Of a DNA stretch of 64,000 nt, positions 53,578 to 62,416 are shown piece by piece. The notes beneath the pieces were generated by a model. It searched no databases. It was not told the DNA's origin and was given only the letters and a program-made list of their open reading frames with translations. Each line of letters starts with the position of its first letter. Positions within the stretch are counted from its first letter, which is position 1. Source of the DNA: Streptomyces sp. cf386 (GTDB lineage: Bacteria > Actinomycetota > Actinomycetes > Streptomycetales > Streptomycetaceae); the NCBI RefSeq assembly GCF_900103585.1, contig NZ_FNHV01000007.1, positions 62,001 to 126,000 on the forward strand, read 5' to 3'. A program made the position numbers and the translations under genes.

Positions 53578-54084
53578 TCACGCACGGCCGATGGGGGCCA
53601 GGGTCGCGTTCGTGAGGTGGGTGAGGGCCTCGGGGGCGAGTTCGACCTCCAGGCCGCGGCGGCCCGCCGAGACGCAGATCGTGGGGTGGGCGGTGGCCGA
53701 GGCGTCCAGGACCGTCGGGAGTTTCTTGCGCTGGCCCAGGGGGGAGATGCCGCCGCGGACGTAGCCGGTGGTGCGTTCCGCCAGGGCCGGGTCGGCCATG
53801 GCCGCGCGCTTGCCGCCGACCGCCGACGCCAGGGCCTTGAGGTCCAGCTGACCGGCCACCGGGACCACCGCCACCGTCAGGGTGCCGTCCACGTCCGCCA
53901 CCAGCGTCTTGAAGACCCGGTCCGGTGACACGCCCATCGCCTCGGCCGCCTCCTCGCCGTAGGAGGGGTGGGAGGGGTCGTGGTCGTAGGCGTGGACCGT
54001 GTACTCGACGCCCGCGGACGTGAGGGCGACCGTCGCGGGGGTGCCGCCCGGCTGTTGCTGGTTCTTCTTCGACTTCTTCGCCAT
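53578..54084 (-). CDS. ybaK: YbaK-type Cys-tRNA(Pro) deacylase
   Basis: 168 aa from ATG 54084. YbaK/EbsC motifs: PATVALTSAGVEYTVHAYDH, EEAAEAMGVSPDRVFKTLVA (conserved Lys), DLKALASAVGGKRAAMADPA, GYVRGGISPLGQRKKLPTVL and ICVSAGRRGLEVELAPEAL. Hydrolyses Cys mischarged on tRNA-Pro. The N-terminus is Lys/Gln-rich. Confidence 0.93.
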   Translation of the reverse strand: MAKKSKKNQQQPGGTPATVALTSAGVEYTVHAYDHDPSHPSYGEEAAEAMGVSPDRVFKTLVADVDGTLTVAVVPVAGQLDLKALASAVGGKRAAMADPALAERTTGYVRGGISPLGQRKKLPTVLDASATAHPTICVSAGRRGLEVELAPEALTHLTNATLAPIGRA

Positions 54085-54127
54085 GGTGGCCGGTTCCCCA
54101 GAGGTCGTGCGTCAGTGCCTGCGTGTG

Positions 54128-54865
54128 TCAGTTGAGGCTCGTCGGGCCGCGCGTCAGGTCCGACGCCGGCAGCGATGGCAGGGTACGGATGATCGACGTC
54201 TCGGCGCGAAGGAGTTTCAGTTCGTCGCGCAGGCGGGACGCGATGTCCGGGGACTGGAGCAGGCGTTGCTTCGTCGGGGTGTCCAGCATCATCGCGGCGG
54301 CCACCAGGTAGGAGACCACCGACGGCTGGTCCGGGAGTTCGGTCGCCGTGGACAGGGAGCGTTCGCGGGCGCCCGCCAGGCGCTTCTGGTACTGGCGGAA
54401 GGCGCGGAGTACTCCCTCCGCGAGCGCCCCCGCCTCGTCCCCCGGCTCCTCGGGCAGTTCCTCCAGCTCCGCCGTCAGGAACGGGCCCGACGCGTCGACC
54501 GAGAGCAGACGCACGCGCGTCGTCCCCGTCGCCAGCACCTCGAACGTGCCGTCGGCCCGCTCCCGGATCGTCGCCGCGTCCGCCACACAGCCCACCCCGT
54601 GGAACGCCTTGACCGGGTCCGGGCCGAAGCCCGCGGTGGGGCCGCGGTCGGGGAGGGCCGTCGGGTCGGGCATACCGGGGGAGCTCGGGGCCACCTCGTG
54701 GCCGTCGCGGATCGCCACGACGGCGAAACGGCGCGGTTCCTCCTCGGGGGTCTTCAGCAGCTCGCGCATCATGGCGCGGTAGCGCTCCTCGAAGACGTTC
54801 AGAGGGAGTACGAGGCCCGGGAACAGCACCGAGTTCAGGGGAAAGAGCGGAAGGCGGACGGTCAC
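54128..54865 (-). CDS. Stand-alone LON substrate-binding domain protein
   Basis: 245 aa from GTG 54865. The N-terminus RLPLFPLNSVLFPGLVLPLN and VFEERYRAMMRELL are the LON N-terminal (LAN/PUA-like) signature. HGVGCVADAATIRERADGTF and VLATGTTRVRLLSVDASGPF continue it. The C-terminal half is helical. No ATPase or protease domain follows, so it is a free-standing version, common in actinobacteria. Role unknown; probably binds peptides or unfolded proteins. Confidence 0.88.
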   Translation of the reverse strand: MTVRLPLFPLNSVLFPGLVLPLNVFEERYRAMMRELLKTPEEEPRRFAVVAIRDGHEVAPSSPGMPDPTALPDRGPTAGFGPDPVKAFHGVGCVADAATIRERADGTFEVLATGTTRVRLLSVDASGPFLTAELEELPEEPGDEAGALAEGVLRAFRQYQKRLAGARERSLSTATELPDQPSVVSYLVAAAMMLDTPTKQRLLQSPDIASRLRDELKLLRAETSIIRTLPSLPASDLTRGPTSLN

Positions 54866-54876
54866 GGCGCCAAAGC

Positions 54877-55920
54877 CTAGTGGTCGCCGGAGTGAACGCG
54901 TCCGCCGCGCCCACTCCGTGGATCACCGGCGCGCGCCGGGGAGGCCGTGGCAGCCGCCTGCGCGCGGATCTCGTCCCGCACCTCCAGGAACCGGCCCAGC
55001 GGATCGTCCGAGAACCGGCTCCACGGAAAGGACGTGGCGTACGGGCCGATCAGCCGCAGCTGCTCCAGGGCGTCCTCCCAGCGGTCCAGCCGTGCCAGGA
55101 CGTACGTCAGCTTGTTGCGCATCCCGGCCGGCCACAGGTCGGCCGCCGGGAACCGCGCGGAGAGCGCGACGGCCCGGTCCGCCGCCGCCTCCAGCCGCTC
55201 GGGCGGCACGCCCGGACCGCAGCCGTCGGTCAGGTAGGCGAAGGCCGCCCGGGTCGGCAGCGCCTGGACGAGGGAGTCGGCCGGGGCGTCCTGGGCGGCC
55301 CGGTCGGCGAAGTCGAAGCACTCCCGGTGCGAGCCGTGCCAGGACGAGGCCAGATAGCGCAGGGCCGCCACATGGCAGCCGTAGTGGAGCGGGGCGCGGC
55401 GCAGTGCCGCCTCCCACAGTTCCCCGAAGTAGGTGTGCCCGGCGCGTGAGCCGCGCGCGTGGTCCAGGGCGATCCGCCACGGCACCGGGTCGCGATCGTC
55501 GGCGCGCGCGGCGGCCGTGATCAGCGGGCTCACCCCGCGCAGCAGCTCGGCCCGCGCCGGTGACCGCCAGGCGTGGTCCACCGCGAGCTGGGCCTTGACC
55601 AGCAGCGCGTCCGGGTCGTGCGGGGCGGCCGCGCACCAGGCCCACAGCCACTCCGACCGCGAGCGCGCGAAGGCCGCCAGCCGCAGCACATACCCGTCGC
55701 GGTGCTCCCACCGCGCCCCCAGCCGCGTGGCGGCGAGCAGCTCGGCGGCAGGCTCGTAGGCGCCCCGCCCGGCCGCCACCAGCGCGGGACCCAGGTGGTC
55801 GTCGGGCGCGTCGAGGAGCACCTCGGCGTCGGCGGGGAGACCGCCGGCGGGGTGTTCGACGGTCCTGGGCGTCCGGGACGCGCGGCCGAACGGGAGCAGC
55901 AGAGCCATGGTGTCGACCAT
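54877..55920 (-). CDS. Conserved hypothetical, TPR-like helical protein
   Basis: 347 aa if ATG 55920 is the start (MVDTMALLLPFGRASR); ATG 55908 is equally possible and neither has a clear ribosome site. Nearly all helical with repeated Ala/Leu/Trp pairs (EWLWAWCAAAPHDPDALLVK, PVPWRIALDHARGSRAGHTY, LHYGCHVAALRYLASSWHGS), suggesting tetratricopeptide-like repeats over residues about 60-320. Ends DPRSGRGGRVHSGDH. Family not recognised. 11 bases upstream of the LON-domain gene, probably co-transcribed. Confidence 0.7.
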   Translation of the reverse strand: MVDTMALLLPFGRASRTPRTVEHPAGGLPADAEVLLDAPDDHLGPALVAAGRGAYEPAAELLAATRLGARWEHRDGYVLRLAAFARSRSEWLWAWCAAAPHDPDALLVKAQLAVDHAWRSPARAELLRGVSPLITAAARADDRDPVPWRIALDHARGSRAGHTYFGELWEAALRRAPLHYGCHVAALRYLASSWHGSHRECFDFADRAAQDAPADSLVQALPTRAAFAYLTDGCGPGVPPERLEAAADRAVALSARFPAADLWPAGMRNKLTYVLARLDRWEDALEQLRLIGPYATSFPWSRFSDDPLGRFLEVRDEIRAQAAATASPARAGDPRSGRGGRVHSGDH

Positions 55921-56080
55921 TGAAAGACCGCTGGTCTCGCTCGCGCCAGAGGGAACGGGCAACCCGTGGAAAGTTGTACGCGGATGGGTCAAGAACCGGT
56001 AAAGGTCAACGGTTCAACAACTGTCGGACATGCACACGTTCCGCTCAGGAACCTCACTGACCTCACCAAACACTGCCGTG

Positions 56081-57673
56081 TCAGCTCCGCCGCAGCAACC
56101 GCGTCGCCCCCGCCGCCACCGTCGTCGCCAGGATCCAGCCCAGCAGGATCATCGCGGCGGCCAGCCACTGCCAAGCCCCGCTGAGCTGCCAGAACCCGAC
56201 CTGGCCCAGGTCGATGACCGGCAGCAGCAGATCGAGGGCGAACAGCGCAGGGTTCCAGGCCGGATGCTCGCCGCCCTTGAGTGGCGGCGGTGGGTCCGCG
56301 TAGGTGAAGGCCACCGAACTCGCTGCCCAGAGCACCGCCATCCACACGGCGGCCCGGCCCGGCCGATAGCCGTAGGCGACCATCCAGTCCTGCGCGTAAC
56401 CCACGAGCTTGGCCGCCGCCGGCAGCGTCTCGCGGCGCCGGCGCTGCTTGGCGAGCAGCACCTCGCGCGCGTCCTCGTCCTCACCGCCGGCCCGCAGGAC
56501 GGAAGCCAGCCGTTCGTACGGCTCCGGGTTGTACTCGGCGGTCGCGGCGGAGACCCACTCCAGCCGCCGCTCCAGCGGGAACGGACCGCGCGGCACGAGG
56601 TTCTCGTAGCTGAAGCCGCCCATGTGCAGCAGACCGGGCCCGGGCCACGCGTCCGCTCGGTCCATCAGGTTGACGACCCGCGCACCCGACAGCACCACCC
56701 CGCCGCGTTCCGGCCCCTCCCCGAGGAAGCGCAGCTCGGGCGTCTGGATGCGGCGCAGCGACAGCTCCTGCTCGTCGGTGAACGTGAACCGGGCCCGCTC
56801 CAGGTCCACCGCGTCGCCGAACCGCCCGTCGTCCAGCCGCACCCCGCCCTGGCACTCGAACCGCTGGATACGCGTCCCGCGCGCGGGCGTACGGCCGCTC
56901 AGCAGCGGACTGCCGACGCCCGCCGGGGTCAGATACAGGGTGCGCCCGACGGTCAGCTGGGGCGCGTTCAGCGCGAGCCGCGTGTACGGGTTGACCAGCC
57001 GCGCGCCCCGCAGGCTGAGCGACACGCCGATGGTGGCGCCGCGCAGGCTCAGCTCGCCGTGCGACTCCAGCATCTCGGCCTGGAGGTCCTGGCCGACGCT
57101 GATGCCGTCCGCCGCGATCGACCGGCCGCTGCGGTCGCGGTAGACGATGGCCTGGTTGAGCAGCAGATCCGTGCCTATGTGGGCGTCGGTGAGCCGTACG
57201 CCGTTGTGGAAGCGGCAGCGCGGCAGATGCAGATCGCCCTCGGTGTGCACCCGGGCGGCCTCCAGGCGCGGCACCGCGCAGTCCACCAGCCGTACGGTCG
57301 TGAAGCGGGCCTCCGGCAGCCGGACCTCCCGGTCGAAACGGCAGCCGCGCAGCTCGACGTACGGCACCACCGTGCCGCCCGCCAGGTCCATCGCGTCGCT
57401 GATCCGCACGCCGACCAGCTTCAGCGAGGACACCCGGCCCGCGAGGGCGGGCGGTCCGTCCAGCAGCAGCCAGCAGACGATACGCGCGCGTACGGTCCGC
57501 TCCTCGCCCCAGGGATGCCCGCCGTGCGGATCGTCGACGACCGTGTCGCCGCTGCTCAGGTCGTACACGCTGCCGTTGCGGAAGGCCTGCCACATGCCGA
57601 GTTCGGCGGCGGTCAGGTCGTCCGGCAGGTCGTCCGGCAGGTCCCCGTCACGGAGGCCGGAACCTTCGGTCAC
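56081..57673 (-). CDS. Beta-helix-like repeat protein with C-terminal membrane anchor
   Basis: 530 aa from GTG 57673. Residues about 60-370 show regular beta-strand repeats resembling pentapeptide-repeat or right-handed helix proteins (VELRGCRFDREVRLPEARF, LHLPRCRFHNGVRLTDAHIG, LSLRGATIGVSLSLRGARLV). A helical segment EPYERLASVLRAGGEDEDAR with a very basic stretch (LLAKQRRRRETLP) follows, then three TM helices near 427-445, 463-480 and 497-520. Membrane-anchored protein of unknown function. Confidence 0.75.
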   Translation of the reverse strand: MTEGSGLRDGDLPDDLPDDLTAAELGMWQAFRNGSVYDLSSGDTVVDDPHGGHPWGEERTVRARIVCWLLLDGPPALAGRVSSLKLVGVRISDAMDLAGGTVVPYVELRGCRFDREVRLPEARFTTVRLVDCAVPRLEAARVHTEGDLHLPRCRFHNGVRLTDAHIGTDLLLNQAIVYRDRSGRSIAADGISVGQDLQAEMLESHGELSLRGATIGVSLSLRGARLVNPYTRLALNAPQLTVGRTLYLTPAGVGSPLLSGRTPARGTRIQRFECQGGVRLDDGRFGDAVDLERARFTFTDEQELSLRRIQTPELRFLGEGPERGGVVLSGARVVNLMDRADAWPGPGLLHMGGFSYENLVPRGPFPLERRLEWVSAATAEYNPEPYERLASVLRAGGEDEDAREVLLAKQRRRRETLPAAAKLVGYAQDWMVAYGYRPGRAAVWMAVLWAASSVAFTYADPPPPLKGGEHPAWNPALFALDLLLPVIDLGQVGFWQLSGAWQWLAAAMILLGWILATTVAAGATRLLRRS

Positions 57674-57844
57674 GTCTTTTCCATCCCCCTCAGCTACTGG
57701 CGGGTTTAGTACAACTGTTCATGCCCGCTGAGTTACGCCCCGAACGCTAGACGTGAAGGTGATCTTCCAGGTTCCCGAGGAGTTCTGTTCCACCCAGTGA
57801 TACGCGCGCACGACGCCGAACCCGGGTCTGAGAGAATTGAGCCC

Positions 57845-59194
57845 GTGATCTCCCGAATCGATCTGCGCGGCGACGCCCTCCCCGAGGGCCCCGCCCTGCG
57901 CGACCTGCTGCCCCGAGCCGACTTCGACGTCTCGGCCGCCCTGGAGAAGGTGCGTCCGATCTGCGAGGCCGTGCATCATCGGGGCGACGCGGCGCTGATC
58001 GACTTCGCGGAGAAGTTCGACGGCGTCAGGCTCGACCAGGTGCGGGTGCCCGCCGAGGCCCTCGGCAAGGCCCTCGCGGAACTCGACCCGGCCGTGCGCG
58101 CGGCCCTGGAGGAGTCCATCCGCCGCGCCCGTCTCGTCCACCGCGAGCAGCGCCGTACGACGCACACGACCCAGGTCGTGCCGGGCGGTTCCGTGACCGA
58201 GAAGTGGGTGCCGGTCGACCGCGTCGGGCTGTACGCGCCCGGCGGCAGGTCCGTCTACCCGTCCTCCGTGATCATGAACGTGGTGCCCGCCCAGGAGGCC
58301 GGCGTCGAGTCGATCGCGCTCGCCTCCCCCGCGCAGGCCGAGTTCGGTGGCCTCCCGCACCCGACGATCCTCGCCGCGTGCGCGCTGCTCGGCGTCGACG
58401 AGGTGTACGCGGCCGGCGGCGCCACGGCCGTCGCGATGTTCGCGTACGGCACCGAGTCCTGCCCGCCCGCCGACATGGTCACCGGCCCCGGCAACATCTG
58501 GGTCGCCGCCGCCAAGCGCTACTTCACCGGCAAGATCGGCATCGACGCCGAGGCGGGCCCGACCGAGATCGCCGTCCTGGCCGACGCCACCGCCGACCCG
58601 GTGCACGTCGCCTCCGACCTGATCAGCCAGGCCGAGCACGACCCGCTCGCCGCCGCCGTCCTCGTCACCGACTCCGTGGAGCTCGCGGACGCGGTGGAGA
58701 AGGAGCTGGAGCCGCAGGTCGCGGCCACCAAGCACATCGACGACCGGATCGTCCCGGCACTCAAGGGCAGGCAGTCCGCGATCGTGCTGGTCGACGGTGT
58801 CGACGAGGGCCTCAGGGTCGTCGACGCGTACGGCGCCGAGCACCTGGAGATCCAGACGGCCGACGCGGCCGCCGTGGCCGACCGGGTACGCAACGCCGGC
58901 GCGATCTTCATCGGGCCCTGGGCGCCGGTCTCGCTCGGCGACTACGCCGCCGGCTCCAACCACGTGCTGCCCACCGGTGGCTGCGCCTGCCACTCCTCGG
59001 GCCTGTCGGTCCAGTCCTTCCTGCGCGGCATCCACATCGTCGACTACACGAAGGACGCGCTGGCGGACGTAGCGCATCACGTGGTCACGCTGGCGGAGGC
59101 GGAAGACCTGCCGGCGCACGGCGCGGCGATCAAGGCTCGTTTTGGCGGAGCCGAACAGTGGACACGTGGTTGGAAGGTTCCAGAAGGCAAGTGA
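57845..59194 (+). CDS. hisD: Histidinol dehydrogenase HisD
   Basis: 449 aa from GTG 57845 (MISRIDLRGDALPEGPALRD) with GAGAG upstream; an in-frame ATG lies at 57797. Motifs: VDRVGLYAPGGRSVYPSSVI, VYAAGGATAVAMFAYGTESC, TGPGNIWVAAAKRYFTGKIG, EAGPTEIAVLADATADPVHV, QAEHDPLAAAVLVT and the C-terminal zinc/His motif GCACHSSGLSVQSFLRGIHI. Catalyses the last two oxidations of histidine synthesis (zinc, NAD). First gene of the his operon; overlaps hisC by 4 bases. Confidence 0.96.
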   Translation: MISRIDLRGDALPEGPALRDLLPRADFDVSAALEKVRPICEAVHHRGDAALIDFAEKFDGVRLDQVRVPAEALGKALAELDPAVRAALEESIRRARLVHREQRRTTHTTQVVPGGSVTEKWVPVDRVGLYAPGGRSVYPSSVIMNVVPAQEAGVESIALASPAQAEFGGLPHPTILAACALLGVDEVYAAGGATAVAMFAYGTESCPPADMVTGPGNIWVAAAKRYFTGKIGIDAEAGPTEIAVLADATADPVHVASDLISQAEHDPLAAAVLVTDSVELADAVEKELEPQVAATKHIDDRIVPALKGRQSAIVLVDGVDEGLRVVDAYGAEHLEIQTADAAAVADRVRNAGAIFIGPWAPVSLGDYAAGSNHVLPTGGCACHSSGLSVQSFLRGIHIVDYTKDALADVAHHVVTLAEAEDLPAHGAAIKARFGGAEQWTRGWKVPEGK

Positions 59195-60297
59195 CAGGCA
59201 TCGACGATCTCCCCGTACGGGACGAGCTGCGCGGCAAGTCCCCCTACGGCGCGCCCCAGTTGGACGTCCCGGTACGGCTGAACACCAACGAGAACCCCTA
59301 CCCGCTGCCCGAGCCCCTGGTCGAGCGGATCGCCGAGCGCGTCCGTGAGGCGGCCCGGAACCTCAACCGCTACCCGGACCGGGACGCGGTCGAGCTGCGC
59401 ACCCAGCTCGCCAAGTACCTGACGGACACGTCCGGCCACGAGGTGGGCCTCGCCAACGTCTGGGCGGCCAACGGCTCCAACGAGGTCATCCAGCAGCTGC
59501 TGCAGACCTTCGGCGGACCGGGCCGTACGGCCATCGGTTTCGAGCCGTCGTACTCGATGCACGGCCTCATCTCGCGCGGCACCGGCACGGGCTGGATCTC
59601 CGGTCCTCGGGGCGAGGACTTCACGATCGACCTCGCGGCCGCCGAGAAGGCCATCGCCGAGAACCGGCCCGACGTCGTGTTCATCACCACGCCCAACAAC
59701 CCGACGGGTAACGCGGTTCCGCCCGAGACCGTCCTCGCGCTGTACGAGGCCGCGCAGGCCGCCAAGCCCTCGATGGTCGTGGTCGACGAGGCCTACATCG
59801 AGTTCAGCCACGGCGACTCGCTGCTGCCGCTGCTCGAAGGTCGGCCGAATCTCGTCGTCTCCCGGACGATGTCGAAGGCCTTCGGCGCGGCCGGCCTGCG
59901 CCTCGGCTATCTCGCCGCGCACCCGGCGGTGGTGGACGCCGTCCAGCTGGTACGGCTGCCGTACCACCTGTCGGCCGTCACCCAGGCGACCGCCCTGGCC
60001 GCCCTGGAGCACACCGACACGCTGCTGAAGTACGTCGAGCAGCTGAAGTCGGAGCGGGACCGGCTGGTGAGCGAGCTGCGTGCGGTCGGCTACGACGTCG
60101 TCGAGTCCGACGCGAACTTCGTGCAGTTCGGCAGGTTCGAGGACTCGCACACGGCCTGGCAGAAGATCCTTGACCGGGGAGTCCTCGTCCGGGACAACGG
60201 CATCCCGGGATGGCTGCGGGTGTCCGCCGGAACCCCCGAAGAGAACGACGCGTTCCTCGACGCGGTACGTGCACTGAAGAAGGAGCAGACCACATGA
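59191..60297 (+). CDS. hisC: Histidinol-phosphate aminotransferase HisC
   Basis: 368 aa from GTG 59191, within the hisD stop. Class I/II PLP aminotransferase: RLNTNENPYPLPEPLVERIA, NVWAANGSNEVIQQLLQTFG, FITTPNNPTGNAVPPETVLA, VVVDEAYIEFSHGDSLLPLL, and the PLP Lys in VVSRTMSKAFGAAGLRLGYL. It makes L-histidinol phosphate from imidazole-acetol phosphate. Confidence 0.95.
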   Translation: MTGIDDLPVRDELRGKSPYGAPQLDVPVRLNTNENPYPLPEPLVERIAERVREAARNLNRYPDRDAVELRTQLAKYLTDTSGHEVGLANVWAANGSNEVIQQLLQTFGGPGRTAIGFEPSYSMHGLISRGTGTGWISGPRGEDFTIDLAAAEKAIAENRPDVVFITTPNNPTGNAVPPETVLALYEAAQAAKPSMVVVDEAYIEFSHGDSLLPLLEGRPNLVVSRTMSKAFGAAGLRLGYLAAHPAVVDAVQLVRLPYHLSAVTQATALAALEHTDTLLKYVEQLKSERDRLVSELRAVGYDVVESDANFVQFGRFEDSHTAWQKILDRGVLVRDNGIPGWLRVSAGTPEENDAFLDAVRALKKEQTT

Positions 60298-60887
60298 ACC
60301 GCGTAGGCCGCATAGAGCGGGTGACGAAGGAGACCTCGGTCCTCGTCGAGATCGATCTCGACGGGTCCGGGAAGGTCGATGTGTCGACAGGTGTCGGCTT
60401 CTACGACCACATGCTCGACCAGCTCGGCCGGCACGGTCTGTTCGACCTGACCGTGAAGACCGAGGGCGACCTGCACATCGACTCCCACCACACCATCGAG
60501 GACACCGCCCTCGCGCTGGGCGCCGCCTTCAAGCAGGCCCTCGGCGACAAGGTGGGGATCTACCGCTTCGGCAACTGCACGGTCCCGCTGGACGAGTCCC
60601 TCGCCCAGGTCACCGTCGACCTCTCAGGCCGCCCGTACCTCGTGCACACCGAGCCCGAGAACATGGCGCCGATGATCGGCGAGTACGACACGACGATGAC
60701 CCGGCACATCCTGGAGTCCTTCGTCGCCCAGGCCCAGGTCGCGCTGCACGTGCACGTGCCGTACGGGCGCAACGCCCACCACATCGTGGAGTGCCAGTTC
60801 AAGGCGCTGGCGCGGGCCCTGCGGTACGCCTCCGAGCGCGACCCGCGCGCGGCCGGCATCCTCCCCTCGACGAAGGGCGCCCTGTGA
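60294..60887 (+). CDS. hisB: Imidazoleglycerol-phosphate dehydratase HisB
   Basis: 197 aa from ATG 60294, overlapping hisC (ATGA). Metal-binding His motifs GVGFYDHMLDQLGRHGLFDL, DSHHTIEDTALALGAAFKQA, NAHHIVECQFKALARALRYA. The monofunctional form, with no HAD phosphatase domain. Acts as a Mn-dependent 24-mer in this family. Its TGA overlaps the next start. Confidence 0.96.
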   Translation: MNRVGRIERVTKETSVLVEIDLDGSGKVDVSTGVGFYDHMLDQLGRHGLFDLTVKTEGDLHIDSHHTIEDTALALGAAFKQALGDKVGIYRFGNCTVPLDESLAQVTVDLSGRPYLVHTEPENMAPMIGEYDTTMTRHILESFVAQAQVALHVHVPYGRNAHHIVECQFKALARALRYASERDPRAAGILPSTKGAL

Positions 60888-61048
60888 CCGGCCTCTCGAC
60901 CCTGCTGATCGTCGTCGGCCTCTTCCTGGCCGGCGGCATCTACTCCTTCGTCAAGCAGCAGATGCCGAAAAGCCTCATCGTGTTGCTGTCGATAGGCGCC
61001 GCGATGTGTCTGGTCGCGGGCGTCCTGAGGCTGGAGGTGTGGAATTGA
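60884..61048 (+). CDS. Small two-TM membrane protein inside the his operon
   Basis: 54 aa from GTG 60884, overlapping hisB by 4 bases and hisH by 4 bases. Two hydrophobic helices (LSTLLIVVGLFLAGGIYSFV and SLIVLLSIGAAMCLVAGVLR) joined by KQQMPK. Overlaps at both ends and normal third-position GC bias show it is a real, co-translated gene. No known step of histidine synthesis needs it. Function unknown. Confidence 0.85.
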   Translation: MTGLSTLLIVVGLFLAGGIYSFVKQQMPKSLIVLLSIGAAMCLVAGVLRLEVWN

Positions 61049-61686
61049 CCGACTCGAAGAAGGTCGTGGTCTTCGACTACGGCTTCGGCAACGTCCGTTC
61101 CGCCGAACGCGCCCTCGCGCGCGCGGGTGCCGACGTCGAGATCACCCGTGACTTCGACAAGGCCATGAACGCCGACGGCCTGCTGGTGCCGGGCGTCGGC
61201 GCCTTCGCCGCCTGCATGCAGGGCCTGAAGGAGGCACGCGGCGACTGGATCGTCGAGCGGCGGCTGTCCGGCGGGCGCCCCGTGATGGGCATCTGCGTCG
61301 GCATGCAGATCCTGTTCGCGCGCGGCATCGAGCACGGCGTCGAGACCGAGGGGCTCGGCGAGTGGCCGGGCTCGGTCGAGCCGTTGCAGGCCGACATCGT
61401 GCCGCACATGGGCTGGAACACCGTGGACGTGGCGGCCGGCTCCCAGCTGTTCGCCGGCCTGGACGCGGACGCGCGCTTCTACTTCGTGCACTCCTACGCC
61501 GTCCACGACTGGAGCCTGGAGACCGAGAACCCGGTGATGACCGCACCGCTGGTCACCTGGTCGACGCACGGCAAGCCCTTCGTGGCCGCCGTGGAGAACG
61601 GCGCCCTGTGGGCCACCCAGTTCCACCCCGAGAAGTCCGGCGATGCCGGAGCGCAGCTGCTCACCAACTGGATCGGAACCCTGTAG
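61045..61686 (+). CDS. hisH: Imidazole glycerol phosphate synthase glutaminase subunit HisH
   Basis: 213 aa from TTG 61045 (MTDSKKVVVFDYGFGNVRSA), chosen because GGAGG sits 9 bases upstream and the start overlaps the previous stop. Class I amidotransferase triad: Cys in RPVMGICVGMQILFARG, and His/Glu in WATQFHPEKSGDAG. YFVHSYAVHDW is also typical. It feeds ammonia from Gln to HisF. Confidence 0.95.
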   Translation: MTDSKKVVVFDYGFGNVRSAERALARAGADVEITRDFDKAMNADGLLVPGVGAFAACMQGLKEARGDWIVERRLSGGRPVMGICVGMQILFARGIEHGVETEGLGEWPGSVEPLQADIVPHMGWNTVDVAAGSQLFAGLDADARFYFVHSYAVHDWSLETENPVMTAPLVTWSTHGKPFVAAVENGALWATQFHPEKSGDAGAQLLTNWIGTL

Positions 61687-61690
61687 AGAC

Positions 61691-62416
61691 ATGGCCAAGC
61701 TCGAACTCCTCCCCGCCGTCGACGTCCGTGACGGCCAGGCCGTCCGCCTCGTGCACGGCGAGTCCGGCACCGAGACGTCCTACGGCTCCCCGCTGGAGGC
61801 CGCCCTGGCGTGGCAGCGCTCCGGCGCCGAGTGGCTGCACCTGGTCGACCTCGACGCGGCCTTCGGCACCGGCGACAACCGCGAGCTGATCGCCGAGGTC
61901 GCGGGCGCGATGGACATCAAGGTGGAGCTGTCCGGCGGTATCCGCGACGACGCCTCCCTGGCCGCCGCGCTCGCCACCGGCTGCACGCGCGTGAACCTCG
62001 GTACGGCCGCCCTGGAGACCCCCGAGTGGGTCGCCAAGGTCATCGCCGAGCACGGCGACAAGATCGCGGTGGGCCTGGACGTACGAGGCACCACGCTCCG
62101 CGGTCGCGGCTGGACCCGGGACGGCGGCGACCTCTACGAGACGCTGGAGCGCCTCAACAGCGAGGGCTGCGCCCGCTACGTCGTCACCGACATCGCCAAG
62201 GACGGCACGCTCCAGGGCCCGAACCTGGAGCTGCTGAAGAACGTCTGCGCGGCGACGGACCGCCCGGTCGTCGCCTCCGGCGGCGTGTCGTCGCTGGACG
62301 ACCTGCGGGCCATCGCCGATCTGGTGCCCCTCGGTGTCGAGGGCTCCATCGTCGGCAAGGCCCTGTACGCGAAGGCGTTCACCCTGGAAGAGGCCTTGGA
62401 GGCGGTAGCCGAGTGA
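61691..62416 (+). CDS. priA: Phosphoribosyl isomerase HisA/PriA
   Basis: 241 aa from ATG 61691. (Beta/alpha)8 barrel with LELLPAVDVRDGQAVRLVHG (catalytic Asp), VDLDAAFGTGDNRELIAEVA, VELSGGIRDDASLAAALATG, RGRGWTRDGGDLYETLERL and VTDIAKDGTLQGPNLELL. In Streptomyces and mycobacteria this enzyme is bifunctional (HisA plus TrpF activity), replacing a separate trpF. The RGRGWTRDGG loop fits PriA. It overlaps the ridA-like gene by 4 bases. Confidence 0.93.
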   Translation: MAKLELLPAVDVRDGQAVRLVHGESGTETSYGSPLEAALAWQRSGAEWLHLVDLDAAFGTGDNRELIAEVAGAMDIKVELSGGIRDDASLAAALATGCTRVNLGTAALETPEWVAKVIAEHGDKIAVGLDVRGTTLRGRGWTRDGGDLYETLERLNSEGCARYVVTDIAKDGTLQGPNLELLKNVCAATDRPVVASGGVSSLDDLRAIADLVPLGVEGSIVGKALYAKAFTLEEALEAVAE

